Positions 26,505 to 33,316 of a DNA stretch of 64,000 nt are shown in pieces. Both the position numbers and the translations under genes were made by a program. The DNA lies in contig VHBP01000004.1 in the NCBI GenBank assembly GCA_016871915.1, positions 1 to 64,000 of the forward strand, given 5' to 3'. Origin of the DNA: Gemmatimonadota bacterium (lineage in GTDB: Bacteria > Gemmatimonadota > Gemmatimonadetes > Gemmatimonadales > Gemmatimonadaceae). Numbering within the stretch: the stretch's first letter is position 1; each line of letters starts with the position of its first letter. The notes below the pieces were generated by a model that was not told the origin of the DNA, made no database searches, and saw nothing but the letters and a program-made list of their open reading frames with translations.

Positions 26505-26600
26505 TGAAAGCTGAAGGCTGGAGGCTGAAGGCTGGAGGCTGAAAGCTGAAAGCAACGACTCGTAGTTCTCTTTCAGCTTTTAGCCTCCAGCTTTCAGCCC
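26505..26600. repeat. GCTGAAG-type intergenic stem-loop repeat, copy B
   Basis: The left arm (26505-26553) consists of alternating GCTGAAG, GCTGGAG and GCTGAAA heptamer-like units. The right arm (26570-26600, CTTTCAGCTTTTAGCCTCC and onward) is its approximate reverse complement. It fills the gap between the divergent aroH and rlmI-like genes. Confidence 0.85.
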
Positions 26601-26614
26601 TCTACATTTCCCCC

Positions 26615-27796
26615 ATGACCCGCACACATGCCGTGATATCCGCCCGCGGTGCCCGCCGCTGGCATCAAGGCCATCCCTGGATCTTCGCCTCCGATCTGAT
26701 CACGCGCCCCGATGGTGGTGAGGCGCCAGCGGGTGCGGTGGACGTGCGCGATCCACAGGGGCGCGCGCTCGGGACGGCGCTCTGGAGTCCGCAGTCGGAG
26801 ATCGCGCTGCGCTTCGTGGAGCGCCGCGCAGGCGTGGTGCTCGATACGGCGTGGTGGCGTGCGCGCATCGAGACCGCGGTCGCGCGGCGTGCGGGGATCT
26901 TGGGTGCGGAGACCACCGCCTGCCGGCTCGTGCATGGCGAAGGGGACGGGCTACCGTCGCTCGTGGTCGATCGGTTCGATCGCTGGCTCGTGGTGCAGCT
27001 CCTCTCGGCTGGCGTCGAAGCGTATCGCGCAGCGGTCGTCGAGGCCCTGCGTGGGATCACGGGCATCGAAGGGATCCTCGCGCGGAACGATGCGAGTGTG
27101 CGGGCCCGTGAGGGGCTCGCGCGGGTGGTGGAGCCGCTCTGGGGCACCGTGCCGGAGACGATCGAGGTGCGGGAGCATGGGGTGCGCTACCTCGCGGCAC
27201 CGCACACGGGGCAGAAGACGGGGGCCTTCCTCGATCAGCGCGAGGCGCGACGGCTCGTGGCCGGCGTGGCGCGTGGGCGGGCGCTCGATCTCTTCAGCTA
27301 CCACGGGAGCTTCGCGCTCCATCTCGCGGCGCAGGCGACCTCAGTGATCGCTGTGGATAGCTCGGCCCCAGCGCTCGAGCGGGCGGCGGAGAACGCCGCA
27401 TTGAATGGGCGGACGAACATCCGCCGAGAGGTGGCGGATGTCTTCGACTTCGTGCGCGAGGCGGAGCAGCGCGGGGATCGCTTCGAGACGATCGTCTTGG
27501 ATCCGCCGGCCTTCGCGAAGAATCGGGCGTCGATCGCGGGGGCGTTGCGTGGCTACAAGGATCTCAACCTGCGGTGCATGCGGTTGCTGGCGCCCGGGGG
27601 GCAGCTCTATACGGCGAGCTGCAGCTACCATGTGCGAAAGCCGGAGTTCCTCGGAATGCTCGAGGAGGCGGCGAAGGACGCCGGGCGGCGGATGATCCTC
27701 CGGGCGATCACAGGGCAGCCGGGGGATCATCCTGAGGTGCTGACGATCCCTGAGACGGGGTATCTCAAGGGCGCGTTGGTCGAAGCCGGGGATTAG
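26615..27796 (+). CDS. rlmI: Class I SAM-dependent rRNA methyltransferase, RlmI family
   Basis: The 393-aa protein has an N-terminal PUA-like domain (AVISARGARRWHQGHPWIFA, VDVRDPQGRALGTALWSP). The central RlmI/YccW motifs are LVHGEGDGLPSLVVDRFDRW and GQKTGAFLDQREARRLVAG. The methyltransferase domain has motif I ALDLFSYHGSFALHLA and the catalytic motif FETIVLDPPAFAKNR, then SCSYHVRKPEF. In Escherichia coli the relative RlmI methylates C1962 of 23S rRNA. The exact target here is inferred. The end overlaps the convergent mutM stop by four bases; the leader is the copy B repeat. Confidence 0.88.
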   Translation: MTRTHAVISARGARRWHQGHPWIFASDLITRPDGGEAPAGAVDVRDPQGRALGTALWSPQSEIALRFVERRAGVVLDTAWWRARIETAVARRAGILGAETTACRLVHGEGDGLPSLVVDRFDRWLVVQLLSAGVEAYRAAVVEALRGITGIEGILARNDASVRAREGLARVVEPLWGTVPETIEVREHGVRYLAAPHTGQKTGAFLDQREARRLVAGVARGRALDLFSYHGSFALHLAAQATSVIAVDSSAPALERAAENAALNGRTNIRREVADVFDFVREAEQRGDRFETIVLDPPAFAKNRASIAGALRGYKDLNLRCMRLLAPGGQLYTASCSYHVRKPEFLGMLEEAAKDAGRRMILRAITGQPGDHPEVLTIPETGYLKGALVEAGD

Positions 27797-28593
27797 CGCC
27801 GCTGGCACCCCGGGCACCAATACGTGGTGCGACCGCCCTGTGTGAGCGCAGCGATGGCGGTGCCGCAGCGGGTGCAGGTCGCCCCGGCGCGGTCGTAGAC
27901 CTTGAAGGGGGCGGTGCGGGTGCCGGTGCGATAGCGACCCGCCCGGCGCTCGCCGTCGCGGAGGGCGGCGCGGATGCCGCGCAGGAGATGGGTGGCCTGC
28001 GGACGCGTGAGATCCTTGGCTGGGGTGCGCGGATCGATCCCGGCGCGCCAGAGCGCCTCGGCGGCGTAGATGTTGCCCAGGCCGGCGAGGCGGCGCTGAT
28101 CGAGTAGGGCGAGCTTGATCGCAGTGCGGGTGCTGGCGAGACGCGCGAGGAGGGCGTCGGGGGTGAGATTGGCGGCATCGGCTTCAGGGCCGATGTCAGG
28201 GATCAGGTCCCAGGTGACAGTGGCGAGGGCGCGAGGATCGGTGAGGATCAACGAATTCGAGCCGCGCGAGGTACGGCCAGCGGCAGCGCGCGGCGCCAGC
28301 TCGATCACGAGCCGCGCATGCGTGGGGAGCGGCGCCCCACTCCCCTGCACCACCCAGTCGCCATCCAGCCGGAAATGGGCGACGAGTTGGGTGCCGTCAT
28401 CCAAGACGAGGAGCTGATATTTGCCGCGCCGAGTGACGTCGGTGATGGTGCGGCCGACGAGGCGGCGGCGCGCAGCGAGCGAGAGCGCACGACGGGTCGC
28501 GGCGTGGAGGGGCTCGACGGCGACGATCCGGCGGCCGCGTACGCGGGGGCGGATGCGGCGGACGGCGTCAGCGACCTCGGGGAGCTCAGGCAT
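27793..28593 (-). CDS. mutM: Formamidopyrimidine-DNA glycosylase (Fpg/MutM family)
   Basis: The ATG at 28593 is required to expose the catalytic N-terminus Pro2-Glu3 (MPELPEVADAVRRIRPRVRG). Other family features are a beta-hairpin Lys region (DVTRRGKYQLLVLDDGTQLV, conserved Lys), the H2TH motif LALLDQRRLAGLGNIYAAEA, and a C-terminal zinc finger (CTRCGTAI, then WCPGCQRR). The enzyme removes oxidised purines such as 8-oxoguanine by N-glycosylase and AP-lyase action. Length 266 aa is normal. Its start codon is only about two bases from the copy C stem-loop repeat, leaving no room for a standard Shine-Dalgarno site. Confidence 0.93.
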   Translation of the reverse strand: MPELPEVADAVRRIRPRVRGRRIVAVEPLHAATRRALSLAARRRLVGRTITDVTRRGKYQLLVLDDGTQLVAHFRLDGDWVVQGSGAPLPTHARLVIELAPRAAAGRTSRGSNSLILTDPRALATVTWDLIPDIGPEADAANLTPDALLARLASTRTAIKLALLDQRRLAGLGNIYAAEALWRAGIDPRTPAKDLTRPQATHLLRGIRAALRDGERRAGRYRTGTRTAPFKVYDRAGATCTRCGTAIAALTQGGRTTYWCPGCQRR

Positions 28594-28594
28594 G

Positions 28595-28675
28595 AGCTGA
28601 AGGCTTAAGGCTGGAAGCTGAAAGCTCAAGCGGCGCACGATCCGCTTTCAGCCTTCAGCCTCCAGCATTCAGCCT
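28595..28675. repeat. GCTGAAG-type intergenic stem-loop repeat, copy C
   Basis: Left arm around 28595-28630 with AGCTGAAGG, GGCTGGAAGCTGAAAGC units. Right arm around 28644-28675 (CTTTCAGCCTTCAGCCTCC and onward) is the approximate reverse complement. It separates the divergent mutM and methyltransferase-like genes. Confidence 0.85.
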
Positions 28676-28744
28676 CTTCGGAAGGGCTTGTCGCTCTGCT
28701 TAAACCCCATAGCTTGGAGGGCAACCATCCTTCCCCCGCCCCGA

Positions 28745-29524
28745 ATGCCTCGCCTTTCACCGCGCTCGCTGCGACAAGAGTATCAGCAGTACGTCGAGCG
28801 CGAGGTGGAGGATTACAAGAATTCGGTGTCGACGACCTTCATGTACGGGATCGCCCAGGAGGCGGCGAAGGCGCTCGAAGAGGCCCCCCAGCTCGGCATT
28901 CGCGAGGTCATGCTCGCGGATGAGGTCGACCGGATCATCGCGAAGCGGCTACGCCTCCCGCGCTACGAGACGTGGCGGCGGCGGCGCGAGAAGAACGCGA
29001 ACGAACTCAAGAAGCCAGAGCGGTGGGGACTACGGTCGAACACGCCGCTGCGCGCTGCGATCCCTGTGGGGTCGGCGATGTCGTCGTCGGTGGTGGTCGC
29101 AGGCGCGCGGGTCACCGAATCGGCGCTCTACCTCGCGGCCAACGGGTGCGAGGTGACGGCGATCGAGCCCGAGGTGGCGATTGTGAACCAGGTGCTGCGC
29201 GCGGCGTCGGAGGCGGGGCTCACCGAGCGCCTGCGCGGTTTCGCGGCGGACCTGATCTCCTACACACCCGACGGCCCACTCGGCGCGGTCATCTGTACGC
29301 CGGCGGCGTTCGCGGGCCTCTCGCCGGTGGAGCGGGAGCGGGTCTTCCGACTGCTACAGGAGGCGACGACCGATGGCGGGGTACACCTGATCGAGACGCT
29401 CGTTGCGGGGCAAGCCGTCTTGAGTGAGGCGGAGCTTCGATCGCGCTACTCGGGGTGGACCATCACGGTCGTGCCGGAACCAGGGGCGTCGAGCACCTTC
29501 ATGGCGAAGAAGCTGGTCGCCTGA
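28745..29524 (+). CDS. Methyltransferase-like protein of unknown function
   Basis: The 259-aa product starts MPRLSPRSLRQEYQQYVERE. Its N-terminal third is charged and helical (VEDYKNSVSTTFMYGIAQEA, RLPRYETWRRRREKNANELK). The C-terminal two thirds form a Rossmann-like fold: SVVVAGARVTESALYLAANG resembles motif I with a degraded glycine signature, CEVTAIEPEVAIVNQVL has the acidic residue after strand 2 expected to bind SAM ribose, and AVICTPAAFAGLSPVER takes the place of motif IV. The end (SGWTITVVPEPGASSTFMAK) matches TehB-like folds. It may be a SAM methyltransferase or a degenerate relative; substrate unknown. A strong intrinsic terminator follows about 60 bp downstream. Confidence 0.7.
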   Translation: MPRLSPRSLRQEYQQYVEREVEDYKNSVSTTFMYGIAQEAAKALEEAPQLGIREVMLADEVDRIIAKRLRLPRYETWRRRREKNANELKKPERWGLRSNTPLRAAIPVGSAMSSSVVVAGARVTESALYLAANGCEVTAIEPEVAIVNQVLRAASEAGLTERLRGFAADLISYTPDGPLGAVICTPAAFAGLSPVERERVFRLLQEATTDGGVHLIETLVAGQAVLSEAELRSRYSGWTITVVPEPGASSTFMAKKLVA

Positions 29525-29585
29525 AGGCGACGGCATAGGTCTCGCCTGACTCCCCGTCTCACTTCGCGACGCCAGTCGCGGTTCT

Positions 29586-29617
29586 AGGGTGTGTCGCTTT
29601 GCGACACACCCTTTTTT
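29586..29617 (+). terminator. Strong intrinsic terminator
   Basis: A perfect 12-bp stem (AGGGTGTGTCGC and its complement) with a TTT loop is followed by a run of Ts. It ends the methyltransferase-like transcript. Confidence 0.92.
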
Positions 29618-29677
29618 CTGGGCCTCAAGATTGGCCATAAACCGCTGTTGCACAATGACTTAAGCAGACCAGGTGAC

Positions 29678-29692
29678 TGGCATGCGCCCTGC
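29678..29692 (+). promoter_or_regulatory. Possible sigma-54 -24/-12 element upstream of a 56-codon gene
   Basis: TGGCATGCGCCCTGC has the invariant GG and GC dinucleotides at the correct 10-bp spacing for sigma-54, with mismatches at less conserved positions. It lies about 65 bp before the small gene. A sigma-54 activator (GAFTGA loop) is encoded at 38804-40192. An alternative is a sigma-70 -10 at TATATAC (29704-29710) with a poor -35. Confidence 0.3.
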
Positions 29693-29757
29693 GTAGTTCT
29701 TTCTATATACATCTGGGGCACGAACGCCCCGCCCAGCCAGTCCCTGAGGAGCCAGCC

Positions 29758-29928
29758 ATGATCCAGACCGCTATCCCCGCCCTCCATGACGAGTCGCTCG
29801 ACGCGCTCGTGGCGGAATACTTTGACGAGCCGATCGGGATCGTCATCTCGAGCGGATCGCGGACGGAGCCGACACCGCGGGTCGCGGAGTATGTCTGGGG
29901 GCCAGTGCCGGATGAGACGAGGGGATAA
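29758..29928 (+). CDS. Small acidic protein of unknown function (56 aa)
   Basis: The ATG at 29758 is preceded by GAGGAG with six-base spacing, one of the best ribosome binding sites in the window. The 56-residue product begins MIQTAIPALHDESLDALVAE, is acidic, and ends PRVAEYVWGPVPDETRG. It has no signal peptide, membrane segment or Cys. It sits between two intrinsic terminators (29586-29617 and 29985-30012), so it is a stand-alone transcription unit with about 160 bp of upstream non-coding sequence. I do not recognise a family. The frame is short enough to arise by chance, but the site and context support a real gene. Confidence 0.6.
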   Translation: MIQTAIPALHDESLDALVAEYFDEPIGIVISSGSRTEPTPRVAEYVWGPVPDETRG

Positions 29929-29984
29929 CCAGCGTCATCGATTCGATCCGACGACCGCTTCGCGCCGCACTTCACAGAAAACAC

Positions 29985-30012
29985 AAAGGGATCGGCTTTC
30001 GCCGATCCCTTT
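29985..30012 (-). terminator. Perfect 12-bp hairpin terminator, probably bidirectional
   Basis: AAAGGGATCGGC and its exact complement enclose a TTTC loop. On the minus strand the hairpin is followed by TGTGTTTTC, a T-rich tail, and it lies 18 bp after the stop of the 21-codon microgene. It also ends the 56-codon gene on the plus strand. Confidence 0.85.
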
Positions 30013-30030
30013 GTCTATGCAGCAGACCGC

Positions 30031-30096
30031 TTACTTCTTCTTCGCGGCCTTCTTCTTGGTCGCCTTCTTGGCGGCCTTCTTCTTCTTCGCAGCCAT
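30031..30096 (-). CDS. 21-residue lysine/alanine-rich microprotein
   Basis: The frame ATG 30096 to TAA 30031 encodes 21 residues, of which 12 are Lys (all AAG codons) and 7 are Ala, in KKAAKK-type repeats like a histone H1 tail. It has an AAGGAG ribosome binding site six bases before the ATG, a predicted promoter about 90 bp upstream, and an intrinsic terminator directly downstream. That full set of expression signals makes a chance frame unlikely. A highly cationic peptide of this kind would bind nucleic acid or polyphosphate. No family recognised. The NYN protein at 35680-37317 ends in a similar Lys/Ala tail, which suggests either gene duplication of the tail or convergent composition. Confidence 0.65.
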   Translation of the reverse strand: MAAKKKKAAKKATKKKAAKKK

Positions 30097-30102
30097 TGCT
30101 AG

Positions 30103-30149
30103 CTCCTTGAAGGAGTGATCATCTCCCGGCCGATTCCCCGGTGAATCGG
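30103..30149 (-). promoter_or_regulatory. Structured leader of the microgene, with ribosome-site hairpin
   Basis: On the minus-strand RNA, CTCCT (30111-30115) can pair with the AGGAG of the ribosome binding site (30103-30107) across a three-base loop. Upstream, CCGATTC and GAATCGG (30130-30149) form a second hairpin with a six-base loop. Together they suggest translational control of the microprotein. Confidence 0.4.
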
Positions 30150-30186
30150 TGGGTTCCACGAAACGCGAACGTCCCGCGGCACCTCT

Positions 30187-30226
30187 TGAATACGACATTC
30201 TTCGGAATCTGTCAAGAGATTCCGAA
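30187..30226 (-). promoter_or_regulatory. Promoter with overlapping 10-bp palindrome, driving the microgene
   Basis: On the minus strand TTGACA (30215-30210) is followed after 17 bp by TATTCA (30192-30187), giving a start near 30180. The -35 hexamer lies almost wholly in the spacer of a perfect inverted repeat, TTCGGAATCT-N6-AGATTCCGAA (30201-30226), a likely operator for a dimeric regulator. The remaining 160 bp up to the formate dehydrogenase start shows no further clear element. Confidence 0.5.
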
Positions 30227-30387
30227 CAAGTGACGACCGGCCCGTCACGCCGTCACAGGGAACGCGCCCCAAAAATCGGATCACGCGACCTCCCCGATCA
30301 GCGCGCGCGAGGCGCACCACATACAGTTGCGCACCCCACGCGCGCACGCGATCATTGCTTCACCCCGGACATGCCACCGCTTCCGCG

Positions 30388-33312
30388 ATGACCCAGCTCA
30401 CGATCGATGGCCGGTCGTGCACCGCGCCCGACGGCGCGACGATCCTCGACGCCGCACGCACACTCGGCGTCGATATCCCGACCCTCTGCTGGTATCCGAA
30501 ACTCCCGACCGCCGGCAACTGCCGCATCTGCCTGGTCTCGGTCGAGGGCACGAACAAACTCCTCCCGGCCTGCGCGACGCCGGTCACCGACGGGATGGTC
30601 GTCACCACGGAGTCGCAGGCAGCGGTGAAGAACCGCCAGGCGGTCCTGGCGATGCTGCTGGAGCGCTACCCGGTGGAGGAGATCCCGGCGGACCAGGCGC
30701 GGAATGAGTTCGAGGCGCTGGTGCACCGCTACGAGGTGCCGCTGACGCGATCCGGGGAGCTCCCGCTCCGCACAGGGGACGAGCGCCCCACAGACCCGAT
30801 CATCACTCACGACATGTCGACCTGCATCCTCTGCACCCGCTGCGTGCGGGCGTGCGAGGAGATCCAGGTGGTCGGGGTGCTGGAGGTGGCGGCGCGCGGG
30901 GAGCATGCGGAGATCATCGTCGGGGCCGATGGGAACCCGGAACACGCGGGGTGCACCTGGTGCGGGGAGTGCGTGCGGGTCTGCCCCACGGGGGCGATCC
31001 ACGACATCCTCCCGCTCGCGAAGCTCCGCGCGGGGACGCTGGAGGCGCCGGCCACGAAGGTGCGCTCGGTCTGCCCCTACTGCGCGGTGGGATGCCAGCT
31101 CGATCTCGAGGTCCGCGACAATCAGGTGACGCGGGTGACCTCGCCGTGGATCGAAGAGGCGACGCCGAACCAGGGCTCCACCTGCGTGAAAGGGCGATTC
31201 GGGACGGACTTCGTCCTGCACCGCGATCGGCTGACGCGCCCGCTCATCCGCCGCGGGTGGATGCGCGACGCGAACGGCACCTGGCATTTTGAGGCGGATC
31301 CAAATTGGGGACGCCGCGGCGGACCGTGGACTTCGGTAGAAGCTGAGGGGCGCTCCCCAAAGGACCACCGGCCTCGGACGAATCGGACTGACGGCGGCGC
31401 CGACGCCGCCCTCGGCGACCCGCGCGACCGGATCGCCACACCCCCCTCCTGGTTCGCCCCCTTCCGCGAAGCCACCTGGGAGGAAGCCCTCGACCTCACC
31501 GCGCAACAACTCCTCCGGCTCCGCGACACCCACGGCGGCGGCTCGCTCGCGGTCTTCCAGAGTGCCAAGTGCGCCAACGAGGAGAACTACGTCCTCCAGA
31601 AGCTCTTCCGCGCAGGACTCGGCACCAACAACGTCGACCACTGCACCCGGCTCTGCCACGCCTCCTCGGTGAGCGCGATGCAGCGCGCCCTCGCCACCAG
31701 CGCGGCCTCGGGGTCGATGCGCGAGGTGGAGGAGGAGTCCGAGGTGATCTTCCTCCTCGGGGCGAACACCACGGAGAGCCACCCGGTCTTCGGGGCGGCG
31801 ATCAAGCGGGCCCTGAAGCGCGGCGCAAAGCTCATCGTCGCCGACCCGCGGCGGATCGAGCTCGCGGCCCGCGCCGACATCCTCCTGCAGATGGTCCCGG
31901 GGACCGATGTCGCCCTCCTCAACGCGATGCTGCACCATGTGCTCGCTGAGGGGCTCGAGAACCGTGAGTTCATCGCGGCGCGGACCCACGACTTCGACGC
32001 CGTCCGCGAGGCGGTGCGCCCCTACACCCCGGAGCTCGCGGCGCAGATCACGGGGATCCCGGCCGACCTGATCCGCCGCGCCGCCGTCTGCTATGCGCGC
32101 GGGCCGCGCTCGGCGACGCTCTGGGCGATGGGGCTCACGCAGCACCATACGGGGACGGACATCGTCACCTCTCTCCTCAACCTGATGCTCGCCTGCGGGA
32201 TGATCGGGCGGTGGGGAGCGCCGATGATCCCGATCCGCGGGCAGAACAATGTGCAGGGGTCGAGCGACATGGGGGCGATCCCCTTCGCCTTCACCGATTA
32301 CCGGCGGGTGGACGATCCGGCGGTGCGCGCGGAGATGGCGGCGGCGTGGGGGGTGCCGGTGGAGCGGCTCGACCCCAAGGTCGGGCGGAAGGTGACGGAG
32401 ATCGTGGGGCAGGACTCCCCCGTGCGCGGGCTCTACATCATGGGGGAGAACCCGATCATCTCCGATCCCGATGTCGCGCATGCGGAGGCATGGTTCTTGG
32501 GGCTCGAGTTCATGGCGGTGCAGGATCTCTTCCTCACCGAGTCCGCGCGGTCAGCCGACGTGGTGCTTCCGGGGTCGAGCTTCGCCGAGAAGGATGGGAC
32601 CTTCGTGAACACCGAGCGCCGGATCCAGCTCTCACGGAAGGCGGTGGAGCCGCCGGGGGAGGCGCGGGCCGATCTGGAGATCGTGCTCGATCTCTCGCGG
32701 CAGATCGGGGTGCCGACGCCCTATGCGACGGCGGCGGAGGTGTTCGAGGAGATCGCGCGGGTGACGCCGAGTTGGCGTGGGGTGAGCCATGCGCGGTTAG
32801 CCGAGCGGGTGGGAGGGCTGCAGTACCCGGTGCCCGACGCGGCGCATGAGGGGACGGCGTTCCTCTTTGATGACCATTTCCCGACGGCGGATGGGCGGGC
32901 GCGGTTCCATCCAGTGACGTATCTCCCGCCGGCGGAGCTCCCGGACGCCGCGTATCCATTCTTCCTGAACACCGGCCGGCAGATGTATCACTGGCATACT
33001 GGGACCATGACGCGGCGGAGCACGGCGTTGGATGCGCGGGAGAGCACGCCGACATTAGAGCTCAACCCCGCCGATGCGGCGGCGTTGGGCGTGGCGGATG
33101 GGGATGAGGTGGAGGTGACCTCGCGCCGCAACAGTGTGCGGGTGCATGTGCGCTGCTCGGGGCGCGTGGCGCGCGGGCAGGTGTTCCTGCCGATGCACTA
33201 CCGGGAGGCGGCGGCGAACCTGCTCACGAATCCGGCGTTGGACGGGCCGTCGGGGATCCCAGAGTTCAAGGTGTGTGCGGTGCGGATCACGTCACTCGCT
33301 CCGACCAAGTGA
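30388..33312 (+). CDS. fdhA: Molybdopterin formate dehydrogenase alpha subunit (FdhA type)
   Basis: The ATG at 30388 gives a 974-aa protein. It has a 2Fe-2S ferredoxin-like domain (DIPTLCWYPKLPTAGNCRIC), two 4Fe-4S clusters (CILCTRCVRAC and CTWCGECVRVCPTG), then the molybdopterin domain beginning VCPYCAVGCQLDLEV with its own 4Fe-4S site ending STCVKGRFG. The active-site region RLCHASSVSAMQRAL near residue 420 uses Cys, and FINTGR-type FLNTGRQMYHWHTGTMTRRS is the conserved cap before the C-terminal MopB domain. It should oxidise formate in the cytosol, passing electrons through the clusters to a diaphorase. No fdhB/fdsB or fdhD gene is near, so partners are elsewhere. An unusual insertion of about 55 residues lies near residues 295-350 between RPLIRRG and FREATWEEAL. 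Confidence 0.92.
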   Translation: MTQLTIDGRSCTAPDGATILDAARTLGVDIPTLCWYPKLPTAGNCRICLVSVEGTNKLLPACATPVTDGMVVTTESQAAVKNRQAVLAMLLERYPVEEIPADQARNEFEALVHRYEVPLTRSGELPLRTGDERPTDPIITHDMSTCILCTRCVRACEEIQVVGVLEVAARGEHAEIIVGADGNPEHAGCTWCGECVRVCPTGAIHDILPLAKLRAGTLEAPATKVRSVCPYCAVGCQLDLEVRDNQVTRVTSPWIEEATPNQGSTCVKGRFGTDFVLHRDRLTRPLIRRGWMRDANGTWHFEADPNWGRRGGPWTSVEAEGRSPKDHRPRTNRTDGGADAALGDPRDRIATPPSWFAPFREATWEEALDLTAQQLLRLRDTHGGGSLAVFQSAKCANEENYVLQKLFRAGLGTNNVDHCTRLCHASSVSAMQRALATSAASGSMREVEEESEVIFLLGANTTESHPVFGAAIKRALKRGAKLIVADPRRIELAARADILLQMVPGTDVALLNAMLHHVLAEGLENREFIAARTHDFDAVREAVRPYTPELAAQITGIPADLIRRAAVCYARGPRSATLWAMGLTQHHTGTDIVTSLLNLMLACGMIGRWGAPMIPIRGQNNVQGSSDMGAIPFAFTDYRRVDDPAVRAEMAAAWGVPVERLDPKVGRKVTEIVGQDSPVRGLYIMGENPIISDPDVAHAEAWFLGLEFMAVQDLFLTESARSADVVLPGSSFAEKDGTFVNTERRIQLSRKAVEPPGEARADLEIVLDLSRQIGVPTPYATAAEVFEEIARVTPSWRGVSHARLAERVGGLQYPVPDAAHEGTAFLFDDHFPTADGRARFHPVTYLPPAELPDAAYPFFLNTGRQMYHWHTGTMTRRSTALDARESTPTLELNPADAAALGVADGDEVEVTSRRNSVRVHVRCSGRVARGQVFLPMHYREAAANLLTNPALDGPSGIPEFKVCAVRITSLAPTK

Positions 33313-33316
33313 CGCG

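Noticed and set aside
19091-28675. CRISPR array interpretation of the intergenic repeats
   Set aside because: The repeats are 7-14 bp, directly abutting without unique spacers, and form inverted arms; no cas genes are present.
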